The notes under the pieces are model-generated. The model had not been told where the DNA came from. It did not search any database and saw only the letters and a list, made by a program, of their open reading frames with translations. Shown here in pieces: positions 1 through 8,491 of a stretch of 42,534 nucleotides of DNA; within the stretch, counting starts at the first letter, position 1; each line of letters starts with the position of its first letter. This stretch comes from Ilumatobacteraceae bacterium (GTDB lineage: Bacteria > Actinomycetota > Acidimicrobiia > Acidimicrobiales > Ilumatobacteraceae), in NCBI GenBank assembly GCA_025358075.1, contig JANYKU010000035.1:1-42534 (forward strand), in the 5' to 3' direction. The translations under genes and the position numbers were made by a program.

Positions 1-628
1 CGGTCTGGTAGGGGTTGTCTCCGTCTTGAACGTGGACCCCGATCTGTTGGAGGGCCTCGCGGGCTTTCGCCACGGTGATGTCGCTTGCGCTGTTGGCGAT
101 CGCGTATTCGAGTGCGGGTCGGGCCTCGTCGTTCCGGCCAAGGTGCATCAGAGCAATGCCGCGGTACATCTGATTGCCGGCGTGTCGACCGATGCCGACG
201 TCGACCGATGTCTGCTGATAGGCCAGGCACAGCGCCTCGACTGTTGTCCAGTCGCTCCGCCCGAAGGCGTCGATGGTGCTGTGCTCGTAGTGGTCACAGG
301 CTTCGGCGGTTTGCGGCACCTCCGACGGGTCGACCGCCTGATCCGGCATGGCGGCCCGCAAGGCGATCTCGAGGTCATGCGTGCCCGGTTCTTTCGAACC
401 TTCAACGAAGCTGAGCGCACCGTCGATGTCACCGATGGTCTGTAGGTAGAGCGCCAACCGGTAGCCGGCGAGGCTGCTTTCGGGACCAGTGGTGCCGTTG
501 TAGACCGACCGGTAGAGCACGTGCGCTTCTTCAGTGCGGCTGTCGTTCCAGAGACGATCGGCCTCGTGCATGTACTCGGTGATCTGTTCGGGGGTCTGCG
601 GGATCGCTGTCGGGTCGTCGATGGCCAT
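1..628 (-). CDS. TPR-like repeat protein, C-terminus off the window
   Basis: An open frame runs from an ATG at 628 to the window edge with no stop (209 codons seen). The protein is soluble with no signal peptide or membrane segment. It is rich in helix-turn-helix pairs spaced like tetratricopeptide repeats, for example around residues 20-60 (ADRLWNDSRTEEAHVLYRSV), 60-85 and 150-190 (MYRGIALMHLGRNDEARPAL). The last of these fits the TPR pattern of small and large hydrophobic positions. TPR proteins act as protein-protein scaffolds, so no specific function can be assigned. It is divergent from dnaE2, with 96 bp between the two starts. The call as a real gene rests on the uninterrupted frame and GC-rich third positions. 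Confidence 0.7.
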   Translation of the reverse strand, partial: MAIDDPTAIPQTPEQITEYMHEADRLWNDSRTEEAHVLYRSVYNGTTGPESSLAGYRLALYLQTIGDIDGALSFVEGSKEPGTHDLEIALRAAMPDQAVDPSEVPQTAEACDHYEHSTIDAFGRSDWTTVEALCLAYQQTSVDVGIGRHAGNQMYRGIALMHLGRNDEARPALEYAIANSASDITVAKAREALQQIGVHVQDGDNPYQT

Positions 629-692
629 CTCGGCAGTATTCACGTACAGCACGACGTGTCAACCCCCCAGACTTGATTGAGGGTTTGAAGAG

Positions 693-706
693 CGAACAGG
701 TGTTCG
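693..706. promoter_or_regulatory. LexA SOS box upstream of dnaE2
   Basis: CGAACAGGTGTTCG is a perfect palindrome with arms CGAAC and GTTCG and a 4-nt centre. It matches the actinobacterial/Gram-positive LexA operator CGAAC-N4-GTTCG. It ends 18 nt before the ATG of dnaE2 and would overlap its promoter (a TAGCCT box follows at 708-713). The divergent TPR gene starts at 628, so the box could influence both. Confidence 0.85.
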
Positions 707-724
707 ATAGCCTGGTTGGCTCCT

Positions 725-3700
725 ATGGGGTTCAACAACCCGAACATGCCGTGGTGGGAGCTGGAAGCAACGCTCTCCGACCGGCCGAGCTCCGCTCACC
801 CGACCTCCGACGGGTGGAGTAGTCGCGGCCGCGATGGTCGCGCCCCGGGTTCGCCGGCATGGAACGCAGGTGGTGACGGTCCGGCGTGGAGCCGCAAACG
901 CCAGCCGTACCAGGCACCGGATCCCGACGCCACCCAGCCGCTGCACCGCCCCGATTCGCCGGCAGTTCCCTACGCCGAGTTGCACTGCCACACCAACTTC
1001 TCGTTCCTCGATGGTGCTTCGCACCCTGAGCAGCTCGCCGAAGAAGCTGCCCGACTCGGTCTCGAGGCGCTGGCGATCACCGATCACGATGGTCTCTACG
1101 GTGTCGTTCGTTTTGCCGAGGCGGCGAGGGCCGTCGGCTTGCCAACGGTGTTCGGCGCCGAGATCACTGTCGGCAACGGAGACGGGCCGGCCACAACTCG
1201 CAAGGTGCTCAGCGAAGACCAGACGCAGCAGCAGATCGCCACCGGGCTCGTCCCCGATCATCACGCGCCCGATCCGCACGGCAACCACTTGCTCGTGATC
1301 GCCGATGGGCCGACCGGCTACGCCAGGCTGTCTCGCGCCCTGAGCCTCGGACATCTGGCAGGCGAGAAGAGCGCACCGCAGTTCACCATGCTCGACATCG
1401 CCGATGCGATGGCCGGCCACGGCTGGGTGCTCACCGGCTGCCGCAAGGGGGCAGTGCCGGCGGCACTCGTCGATCACGGGCCTGCGGCTGCTGCAAAGCA
1501 GCTCCGCCAGTTGATCGAGCTGTTCGGCCGCGATCGGGTGGTCGTCGAACTTTGGGATCATGGTGATCCGCTCGACTCGGCGCGCAACGATGCCTTGGCC
1601 GAGCTGGCCGCCCGCCACGACCTCACCTGTGTTGCCACCAACAACGTGCACTACGCCACGCCATCGCAGCGCAAGCTGGCCACGGCAATCGCCGCGGTGC
1701 GCGCCCGGCGCAGTCTCGACGAGCTCGATCCGTGGCTGCCCGCTTCGACCGGTGCCCATCTCCGTAGCGGGGGCGAGCAGGCTCGCCGGTTCCTGCGCTA
1801 CCCGGGCGTCGTCGAAGCAGCCGCCGAGATCGGCCGGGCGGCGGCATTCGACCTGGCGTTGGTGGCGCCGAACCTGCCGCCGTTCCCCTGTCCGTGCCCT
1901 CAGGGCTCTCATGGCACTCCGCTCAGCGAGATGGAGTACCTGCGTCATCTCGTCGAAGAGGGAGGCCGTCGCCGGTATGGCGAGCGTCCCGGCGCGCACG
2001 AAGACCTGTTGCTGCGCGCCAGGGCGTGGAGCACCATCGACCACGAGCTCGACGTCATCGAACACCTCGGGTTCGCCGGCTACTTCCTCGTCGTGTGGGA
2101 TCTCGTCGAGTTCTGCAATCGTGCCGACATCTTCTGCCAAGGCCGCGGCAGCGCAGCGAACAGTGCGGCGTGCTTCGCGCTGGGCATCACCAAGGCCGAC
2201 GCCGTGTCGTTGGGACTGCTCTTCGAGCGGTTCTTGTCGCCCGAACGTGATGGTCCCCCCGACATCGACATCGACATCGAGAGCGACCGCAGAGAAGAGG
2301 TCATCCAGTACGTGTACCAGCGCTACGGCCGCCATCACACGGCCCAGGTTGCCAACGTCATCACCTATCGGGCTCGGTCAGCGGTACGCGACATGGCCAA
2401 GGCGCTCGGCTACGCGCCCGGCCAACAAGATGCGTGGAGCAAGCAGATCGACGCCTGGGGCAATGTGTCGACCACCGCCCATCAACCCGATCACGGCATC
2501 CCCTCGGCCGTGCTGGAGTTGGCCGAAGAGATCGAGGATGCGCCGCGTCACCTCGGCATCCACTCCGGTGGCATGGTCATCTGCGACCGTCCGGTGATCG
2601 AGGTCTGTCCGGTCGAATGGGGGCGCATGGACAAACGCAGCGTGCTGCAGTGGGACAAGGACGACTGCGCGGCGGCCGGATTGGTGAAGTTCGACCTGCT
2701 CGGCCTGGGCATGCTCAGCGCGCTGCACTATGCCGTCGATCTCATCCGCGAGCACCGTGGCTACGACGTCGATCTGGCCACCATTCCGCAGGAGGACGAT
2801 GTCTACGCGATGCTGTGCCGTGCCGACACCGTTGGCGTGTTCCAGATCGAATCTCGGGCCCAGATGGCCACGTTGCCGCGGCTCAAGCCGCGCCGCTTCT
2901 ACGATTTGGTGGTCGAGGTCGCGCTCATCCGCCCCGGCCCGATTCAGGGTGGGTCGGTGCATCCCTACATCCGCAGGCGCAACGGCCAGGAGCCCATCAC
3001 GTACCTGCACCCGCTGTTGGAGAACTCACTCGGCAAGACGCTCGGTGTACCGCTGTTTCAAGAGCAGTTGATGCAGATGGCCATCGACGTCGCCGGGTTC
3101 AGCCCCAGCGAGGCCGACCAGTTGCGCCAGGCGATGGGCTCGAAGCGCAGCAGGGCACGCATGGAGAAGTTGAAGGCTCGGCTCTACGAAGGCATGGCCG
3201 AGCGCGGCATCACCGGGGATGTCGCCGACGAGATCTTCATCAAGATGGCTGCGTTCGCCAACTACGGCTTTCCCGAATCGCACAGTGTCAGCTTCTCGTA
3301 CCTCGTCTACTCCTCGGCGTGGATCAAGTTTCACGAGCCCGCCGCGTTCTGTGCGGCGTTGCTCAATGCCCAGCCGATGGGGTTCTGGAGCCCGCATTCG
3401 CTGGCCCAAGATGCGCGGCGGCATGGTGTCGTCGTGCGGTCGCCCGACCTCAACGCATCACGCGCGGCTGCGACGTTGGAGCCATGCCCCGAGTCGGTCG
3501 GTGATGTTGCGGTGCGGCTGGGCATCGGCTCCGTGCGCGGCATCGGCAGCGAGCTCGCCGGTGAGATCGAAACCGGCAGGCCCTACGACTCGTTGGAGCA
3601 TCTGGTACGAGTCGCGCCCTCGTTGCAGTTGCAACAACTCGAGGCCATGGCAACTGCAGGGATGTTCGAAGAGTGCTTCGGGCTGGAACGTCGTGAGGCG

Positions 3701-4201
3701 TTGTGGTCGGTCGGCGCTGCGGTGCAATCACGGTCGGATCGCTTGCAGGGCATCATCACCGGCGAGCGATCGCCACGCCTGCCCGGTATGGATTCGATGG
3801 AGACCGCCGTCGCCGACCTGTGGGCCACCGGCGTGGCGCCCAACGGCCATCCCACCCAGTTCCTCCGCGATCAGTTGCGTCGGCAGGGCGTCGTCACGGC
3901 CATCGGTTTGTGGGAGTGCAAGCCGAAGAGCAAGGTACTGGTGGCCGGGCTCGTCACCCATCGCCAGCGGCCGATGACGGCGCAAGGGGTCACGTTCATG
4001 AACCTCGAAGACGAGACCGGGTTGATCAACATCGTCGTGTCGAAGGGATGTTGGGCCCGCTACCGGGCGATCGCCCGCGGCGCGCCCGCACTGCTGATCC
4101 GTGGCCGTCTCGAACGTAGCGAGGGTGTGATCAACATCGTCGCCGACGAGCTGACGCTGCTGTCGATCGCGGCATCGACGGCCAGCCGCGACTTCCGCTG
4201 A
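725..4201 (+). CDS. dnaE2: Error-prone DNA polymerase III alpha subunit DnaE2 (ImuC)
   Basis: C-family DNA polymerase used for damage-induced, mutagenic translesion synthesis. It is 1158 aa from the ATG at 725 (an in-frame TTG lies 9 nt upstream). The N-terminus FNNPNMPWWELE is typical of actinobacterial DnaE2. A PHP domain starts near residue 85 (ELHCHTNFSFLDGAS, then AITDHDG). The polymerase active-site aspartates are in PDIDIDIE near residues 511-518. Helix-hairpin-helix and an OB fold follow near residues 1055-1140 (VLVAGLVTHRQRP, FMNLEDETGLINIVV). The LexA box just upstream supports SOS induction. In many actinobacteria dnaE2 sits with imuA' and imuB. Neither is next to it here; the upstream neighbour is a TPR-like gene, so its ImuB partner must be encoded elsewhere. 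Confidence 0.95.
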   Translation: MGFNNPNMPWWELEATLSDRPSSAHPTSDGWSSRGRDGRAPGSPAWNAGGDGPAWSRKRQPYQAPDPDATQPLHRPDSPAVPYAELHCHTNFSFLDGASHPEQLAEEAARLGLEALAITDHDGLYGVVRFAEAARAVGLPTVFGAEITVGNGDGPATTRKVLSEDQTQQQIATGLVPDHHAPDPHGNHLLVIADGPTGYARLSRALSLGHLAGEKSAPQFTMLDIADAMAGHGWVLTGCRKGAVPAALVDHGPAAAAKQLRQLIELFGRDRVVVELWDHGDPLDSARNDALAELAARHDLTCVATNNVHYATPSQRKLATAIAAVRARRSLDELDPWLPASTGAHLRSGGEQARRFLRYPGVVEAAAEIGRAAAFDLALVAPNLPPFPCPCPQGSHGTPLSEMEYLRHLVEEGGRRRYGERPGAHEDLLLRARAWSTIDHELDVIEHLGFAGYFLVVWDLVEFCNRADIFCQGRGSAANSAACFALGITKADAVSLGLLFERFLSPERDGPPDIDIDIESDRREEVIQYVYQRYGRHHTAQVANVITYRARSAVRDMAKALGYAPGQQDAWSKQIDAWGNVSTTAHQPDHGIPSAVLELAEEIEDAPRHLGIHSGGMVICDRPVIEVCPVEWGRMDKRSVLQWDKDDCAAAGLVKFDLLGLGMLSALHYAVDLIREHRGYDVDLATIPQEDDVYAMLCRADTVGVFQIESRAQMATLPRLKPRRFYDLVVEVALIRPGPIQGGSVHPYIRRRNGQEPITYLHPLLENSLGKTLGVPLFQEQLMQMAIDVAGFSPSEADQLRQAMGSKRSRARMEKLKARLYEGMAERGITGDVADEIFIKMAAFANYGFPESHSVSFSYLVYSSAWIKFHEPAAFCAALLNAQPMGFWSPHSLAQDARRHGVVVRSPDLNASRAAATLEPCPESVGDVAVRLGIGSVRGIGSELAGEIETGRPYDSLEHLVRVAPSLQLQQLEAMATAGMFEECFGLERREALWSVGAAVQSRSDRLQGIITGERSPRLPGMDSMETAVADLWATGVAPNGHPTQFLRDQLRRQGVVTAIGLWECKPKSKVLVAGLVTHRQRPMTAQGVTFMNLEDETGLINIVVSKGCWARYRAIARGAPALLIRGRLERSEGVINIVADELTLLSIAASTASRDFR

Positions 4202-4247
4202 TCCGAGAACGCGCTCGTCTACAGTCGAGCCGAGGAGGCCCCGATCC

Positions 4248-4682
4248 ATGCAGTACGCATTGCAGAACGCCGCGCCGCAACCGACGCTGCAGCACAACGT
4301 GACCGACCTCGAGGGTCAACCATTGCGGATCATCGTGTTCAGCGGTGTGGTCACCGTTGCCCCGGCTCAGCAACGCGGCATCGTCGTGCGCACCACGCCC
4401 GAGCAGCCCGGCGCGCCGATCGGGTTCTATGTGCCAGAGGCCTTTGCCGTGCCGCTCGAGGCAACCACCGCGGTGGCCGAGGCCACGCCGACGCAGGTCG
4501 TCGTCGATGGTCGCACCCAGATGGCTACTGCCTATGGGGTCAGCGACGTAGCGGTCCGTCTGGTGGAAGCCGAGCAAACCCCTGGCAAGGGATGGCCGTA
4601 CCTCAGCTTCACCTGCCACTCGCAGGATCTGGCATTGGGGGTGCACTACCGCGTCACCATCCAGCATCCGGTGCCGGCCTAG
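4248..4682 (+). CDS. Hypothetical protein, 144 aa
   Basis: I do not recognise this protein. The start is fixed by a GAGGAGG ribosome-binding site at 4232-4238, and a TACAGT -10-like box lies near 4220. The sequence is Val/Thr/Pro-rich and looks all-beta, with no signal peptide, membrane segment or conserved catalytic motif. Two Cys/His-containing patches occur near the end (FTCHSQDL, VHYRVTIQHP). It follows dnaE2 by 46 bp on the same strand. Its TAG stop shares a CTAG with the stop of the carbamate-kinase remnant on the other strand. Confidence 0.65.
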   Translation: MQYALQNAAPQPTLQHNVTDLEGQPLRIIVFSGVVTVAPAQQRGIVVRTTPEQPGAPIGFYVPEAFAVPLEATTAVAEATPTQVVVDGRTQMATAYGVSDVAVRLVEAEQTPGKGWPYLSFTCHSQDLALGVHYRVTIQHPVPA

Positions 4683-4744
4683 CCGGGGCGCTCGCCGCGG
4701 CGCAGCAGCGCGTTGCCACCAAGGGCCACCACAATCGTGTCCAT
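4679..4744 (-). pseudogene. arcC: Carbamate kinase 5' remnant (21 codons)
   Basis: Read on the minus strand from the ATG at 4744, the frame gives MDTIVVALGGNALLRRGERPG and then TAG. This is the canonical N-terminus of carbamate kinase (E. coli enzymes begin with VVALGGNALLQRGE), including the phosphate-binding GGNA motif. Carbamate kinases are about 310 aa, so nearly all of the gene is gone. Beyond the stop the minus strand shows no further kinase similarity, only the antisense of the 4248-4682 gene. It lies 67 bp from, and divergent to, the GTPase gene at 4812. The residue match is too specific to be chance, but the fragment is very short. Confidence 0.6.
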
Positions 4745-4811
4745 TGGCCCTACTCTGCCGCATCGGCCCGGGCGCATACTCGCTGTCGCAGACACCCACG
4801 AGGAGGTAGTC

Positions 4812-6206
4812 ATGCGACGAGTACTGATCGCCGGTGCTGGTGGCCGCGATTTCCATACCTTCAACGTCGTGTTCCGTCACGATCCGAACACCGTGGTGGT
4901 CGCCTTCACTGCCGCACAGATCCCAAACATCGACAACCGGATCTATCCGCCGGAGCTTGCTGGGGCGAACTACCCCGATGGGATCCCGATCCGCCCGGAA
5001 GCCGAGCTCGATGCGATCGTTCGGGAACGTGCGGTCGATGAGGTCGTGTTCGCCTACTCCGACGTCGCCTACGCCGATGTGATGCATCTCGCATCGCGGG
5101 CGATGGCCGCAGGCGCCGACTTCCGCCTTGTCGGACCGCGTGCTTCGAGCTTGCGTTCGCGTCGACCGATCGTTGCCGTGTGTGCGACGCGCACCGGGTG
5201 TGGGAAGAGCCAGACCAGCCGGGTCATCGCCAGGCTGCTGCTCGACTCGGGCTTGCGCACCGCGCTCGTACGCCATCCGATGCCGTATGGCGCGCTCAAC
5301 GAGATGCGCGTGCAGCGCTTCGGCACGCTCGCCGACATCGACGCCGCGGATCCCACGGTGGAAGAACGTGAAGAGTACGAAGAGCCCGTGCGGCAAGGGA
5401 TGGTGATGTATGCCGGCGTCGACTACGCCGACATCCTCGCTGCCGCGGAGGAGGAGGCCGACGTCATCGTGTGGGACGGCGGGAACAACGACCTGCCGTT
5501 CTACGTGCCGGATCTGATGATCGTGGTCGCCGATGCGCTGCGACCATGCCACGAGCTGGCCTACTACCCAGGTGAGGTCAACGTACGGCTCGCCGATGTC
5601 GTCGTCGTCAACAAGGTCGACTCGGCCGAGCTGGCCGATGTGCACCGCGAACTGGACGTGATCCACGCTCTCAACCCGACGGCCACGGTGATCTGTGCCA
5701 CGTCGCCGGCTGTGCTGGCCGACGGGCCCGAGATCAATGGAAAGCGTGTGTTGGTGATCGATGACGGACCGACGCTGACCCATGGTGGCATGCCGTTCGG
5801 CGCGGGCACCGTTGCGACCACCGCGGCAGGCGGCGAGCTCGTCGACCCGCGTCCCTACGCCGTCGGCTCGCTCGCCGAGGTGTACAAGAAGTATCCGCAT
5901 CTCGGTCGGGTGCTGCCGGCGATGGGCTACGGAGACGAACAACTAGCCGATCTGGTTGCCACGATCGCGGCGACACCTTGCGACGTCGTGGTGACCGGGA
6001 CCCCGATCGACCTGGCGGCGACGGTGCGCGCCCGGCTGGGCGATCAGGCGATCGGTCACCCGGTTCGTCACGTTCGCTACGAGCTCGGCGAAACTGCCCA
6101 GGCTTCGCTCGCCGAGGTACTTCGACCGTTCATCGAACGATGGCGGATCAGTCGTGCAGGGCCTGAGCCGCCAGGCTCGACGAAAGGAACGGCTCCGAAC
6201 GGCTGA
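4812..6206 (+). CDS. Cyclic 2,3-diphosphoglycerate synthetase-like GTPase
   Basis: A 464-aa cytosolic P-loop protein. The start ATG at 4812 follows an AGGAGG at 4801-4806. The N-terminal part (MRRVLIAGAGGRDFHTFN) resembles a nucleotide-sugar/Rossmann-like segment. The P-loop ATRTGCGKSQTS is near residues 124-136, followed by VIVWDGGNND (Walker B-like) and VVVVNKVDSAE, a GTPase NKxD-type base-recognition motif. This order is that of proteins named cyclic 2,3-diphosphoglycerate synthetase (cpgS), which in methanogens makes a phosphorylated solute. The role of bacterial homologues is unclear. A carbamate-kinase remnant is divergent from it. The 3' end overlaps the convergent PEP-mutase-like gene by 59 bp. 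The family call is firm, the substrate is not. Confidence 0.75.
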   Translation: MRRVLIAGAGGRDFHTFNVVFRHDPNTVVVAFTAAQIPNIDNRIYPPELAGANYPDGIPIRPEAELDAIVRERAVDEVVFAYSDVAYADVMHLASRAMAAGADFRLVGPRASSLRSRRPIVAVCATRTGCGKSQTSRVIARLLLDSGLRTALVRHPMPYGALNEMRVQRFGTLADIDAADPTVEEREEYEEPVRQGMVMYAGVDYADILAAAEEEADVIVWDGGNNDLPFYVPDLMIVVADALRPCHELAYYPGEVNVRLADVVVVNKVDSAELADVHRELDVIHALNPTATVICATSPAVLADGPEINGKRVLVIDDGPTLTHGGMPFGAGTVATTAAGGELVDPRPYAVGSLAEVYKKYPHLGRVLPAMGYGDEQLADLVATIAATPCDVVVTGTPIDLAATVRARLGDQAIGHPVRHVRYELGETAQASLAEVLRPFIERWRISRAGPEPPGSTKGTAPNG

Positions 6207-6942
6207 TCAACCCGGTGTCGCGCAGCTTCTCGGCAGCGGCGACCATCGCACCGTGGGCGATTCGCGACAAGAGGCTGCCGGTGGAGATGCGACGCACCCC
6301 GGCGCCGGCCAACTCGTCGACACCAGGCCCACCGGGCAGGATCAACACGTTGACAGGAACTCCGACGGCACTGACGACCTTGGCGATCTGTTCCAAATCG
6401 ATGAGCCCCGGCGCATACACGACTTCCGCCCCCGCAGCGGTATAGGCCTGCAACCGCGAGATGGTGTCGTCGAGGTCGTTGACGCCGTGCAGGTGGTTTT
6501 CGCAGCGGGCGGTCAGCACCAGCCCACTGCGAGCAGCGCCGGCGGCGGCTGCGCCGACTCGCTCGACGGCGAGTGCGAGCGGGTCGATCGCGTTGGTGAC
6601 GGGGTTCCAGTCCTCGATCGAACAACCCGCTGCTCCGGCGTCGGCCAACAACTCGACCGTGTCGGTCACGCCGGCCAGGTCGTCGGCGAAGCAGCGCTCG
6701 GAGTCGACGTTCAACGGCAGGTTCGTGGCTGCAGCCAACGGACCGATGTGCGCCAACAACTCGTCGCGAGTGACCATCATGTCGAGGCGACCCAAGGTGG
6801 CCGCGAAGCCGGCACTGGTCGAAGCCAGGGCTGCAAATCCGAGCGAAGCGAGAAGCCGGGCGGAACCGAGGTCGTAGGGGTTGGGCATCACGAAGATGCC
6901 GTCGGCATGCAAGGTGCGGAATCGGTCGGTGGCGGTTGTCAT
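6148..6942 (-). CDS. Isocitrate lyase/PEP mutase family protein
   Basis: A 264-aa TIM-barrel enzyme of the PEP mutase/isocitrate lyase superfamily, which makes or breaks C-C or C-P bonds next to a carboxylate using Mg2+. Visible features are the N-terminal FVMPNPYDLGSARLLASLGF, the NVDSERCFADD region, SIEDWNP (metal/substrate-binding ED pair) and the LTARCENHLHG strand. The oxaloacetate hydrolase/PEP mutase KKCGH-type loop is not present; the loop here has SERC. It belongs to the widespread subgroup often called carboxyvinyl-carboxyphosphonate phosphorylmutase-like, of unknown substrate. The ATG at 6942 was chosen because the family starts with about ten residues before FRTLHADG. A PfkB kinase is 43 bp upstream on the same strand. 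Confidence 0.85.
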   Translation of the reverse strand: MTTATDRFRTLHADGIFVMPNPYDLGSARLLASLGFAALASTSAGFAATLGRLDMMVTRDELLAHIGPLAAATNLPLNVDSERCFADDLAGVTDTVELLADAGAAGCSIEDWNPVTNAIDPLALAVERVGAAAAGAARSGLVLTARCENHLHGVNDLDDTISRLQAYTAAGAEVVYAPGLIDLEQIAKVVSAVGVPVNVLILPGGPGVDELAGAGVRRISTGSLLSRIAHGAMVAAAEKLRDTGLISRSEPFLSSSLAAQALHD

Positions 6943-6985
6943 GCCCACACATTGCCAGCCTTGATCGCCGCGACACCGGCTGAAT

Positions 6986-7921
6986 TCAGAGCAGGATCGC
7001 CCGAAGGCGAGCATCGGGCTTGGGGCGCGCGCCCAGTTGCTCGATGACCCACGCAGAGATCTTGGTGGCGAAGCGGGCGGCGTCGAGCGCCGTCGCGCCG
7101 CTGAGGTAGCGAGCCAGGAAGGCGCCGGCAAACGAGTCGCCTGCGCCGGTCGCATCGACGAGGTTGTTGGTCGCCGGCGGCACGGCGGTGGCGACGCCGT
7201 TCTCGTACACCAGGGCGCCGTCGGCATCGAGCTTGAGCATGATCAGCGCCCGCGGATACAGCTTGGCGAGCGCGGCGGCGATGGCTTCCGGCTCGTCGAG
7301 ACCGGTGAGCACTTCTCCCTCTTGATAGTTCGGAAGGAAGACGTCGATGCCGAGATCTTGCGTGCACGCCAGGAACTGGCTGACGCCCATCTCTTCGATC
7401 ATCTGGAACGAGGCCGGGTCGAACGACAACGTCGCGCCGCTTTCGCGTGCCAGTTGTGCGGCGGCACGCGCAGCGGCCCGCGGCGGGTCGACGAAGAACG
7501 ACCACGCCGTCATGTGAAGGTGCTTCGCCGCTCGCACCGTCTCTTTGGGCAGTTCCGATGGCAGCAGGTAGAAGTCCGCGCCTCGACCCGAGACCATCGA
7601 GCGCTCGCCGGATTCGTCGACGAATACGGCGACGCACCCGGTGAGGTGTTCGTCGGTTTCCACGAGGTGGCTGGTGACCTGCTCGTTGGCAAGGTCTTCC
7701 TGAGCGAGTTGACCGAACCGGTCGCGGCCGATCTTGCCGATGAACTCGGTCGGCAACCCGCACCGACTGCCCCATACGGCGACGTTGGCTGCACTCCCAC
7801 CGGGGGTCAGCATGACTTCGCCGAACGTGTCGCCGCCGCGCAGCAACTCGCTGTTCGTGCGGATGAGAACGTCCCAGGCGAAGTCGCCGATGACGCACAG
7901 TGGGGCAGTCACGCCGGGCAC
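6986..7921 (-). CDS. PfkB-family carbohydrate or nucleoside kinase
   Basis: A 311-aa ribokinase-fold kinase that phosphorylates a sugar or nucleoside with ATP. PfkB signature 1 is seen as GGSAANVAVWGSRCG (residues about 40-55). Signature 2 is DATGAGDSFAGAFLARYL near the C-terminus, and its GAGD aspartate is the catalytic base. The start is a GTG at 7921, with an AGGGCGG just upstream. A second GTG lies three codons in. It is transcribed toward the PEP-mutase-like gene and may form a two-gene unit with it. The ASCH gene lies 12 bp upstream on the same strand, so all may be one operon from 9318 down. Substrate is not predictable from sequence alone. Confidence 0.9.
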   Translation of the reverse strand: MPGVTAPLCVIGDFAWDVLIRTNSELLRGGDTFGEVMLTPGGSAANVAVWGSRCGLPTEFIGKIGRDRFGQLAQEDLANEQVTSHLVETDEHLTGCVAVFVDESGERSMVSGRGADFYLLPSELPKETVRAAKHLHMTAWSFFVDPPRAAARAAAQLARESGATLSFDPASFQMIEEMGVSQFLACTQDLGIDVFLPNYQEGEVLTGLDEPEAIAAALAKLYPRALIMLKLDADGALVYENGVATAVPPATNNLVDATGAGDSFAGAFLARYLSGATALDAARFATKISAWVIEQLGARPKPDARLRAILL

Positions 7922-7933
7922 CGTAGCCGCCCT

Positions 7934-8491
7934 TCAGCCGAGCGCGCGAAGCACTGCCTCGCCACGCGGAGAAAGCCGGTAGCCGACGTCGAGGCTCTCG
8001 GTGAGACCGAGCTCTTTCAACTTGCGCACGTTGAGCTTGAAGCTCGGGCGATCTTGCCCGGCGTGGCGCGCCAAGGTGGTCGAGACGATGCCGGGGTAGC
8101 GGTCGATCAGCTGCAGTGTGGAGCGGGTCCACGGACCATTGCGGTCGAGACGGTTGAGCCGAGCGGTCACCTCGGCGAGGTCGGTCGGCGTGGAGTCTTC
8201 TCGGCGGGCGATGCGATCGTCGGCGCCGAGATGCACGAACTCGACTCGCCACACGACCTCGGCGTCGCCGAGCCGTGCCAACAGTGATTCGATGTTCGCT
8301 GTGCCGGTGCGCCGCGCATCGTCAGACGTGATGTCGGCGGCGCTGACCTGGCGCACGTCGGTGGCCTCGATCAGCATCCCGGCGATGCGGTAGCGGCCGC
8401 CGACCTTCGCCTGGGCACGCTTCCAGGCCCGGAAGGTGACCGTGATCGAACCATCGGCGATGCCCGCCCAGGCGTCGGCGCTGAACAGCAT
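7934..8491 (-). CDS. ASCH/PUA-like domain protein with winged-helix C-terminus
   Basis: 185 aa. The N-terminal half (MLFSADAWAGIADGSITVTFRAWKRAQAKVGG) matches the ASCH/PUA-like RNA-binding fold: a short helix, then a strand TVTFRxWKRxQxKVGGRYR. The C-terminal half (about residues 100-185) reads like a winged helix, with STLQLIDRYPGIVSTTLARHAG and RKLKELGLTESLDVGYRLSPRGEAVLRAL. This suggests a nucleic-acid-binding protein, but no target is known. Its ATG overlaps the stop of the upstream Nudix gene (TGATG), so the two are translationally coupled. Confidence 0.75.
   Translation of the reverse strand: MLFSADAWAGIADGSITVTFRAWKRAQAKVGGRYRIAGMLIEATDVRQVSAADITSDDARRTGTANIESLLARLGDAEVVWRVEFVHLGADDRIARREDSTPTDLAEVTARLNRLDRNGPWTRSTLQLIDRYPGIVSTTLARHAGQDRPSFKLNVRKLKELGLTESLDVGYRLSPRGEAVLRALG

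Noticed and set aside
659-2338. Long open frame antisense to dnaE2 (559 codons)
   Set aside because: It mirrors the codon structure of a high-GC gene on the other strand, has no family motifs and no ribosome-binding site. The same applies to the long antisense frames at 4131-5942, 15454-17367 and 23239-24507.
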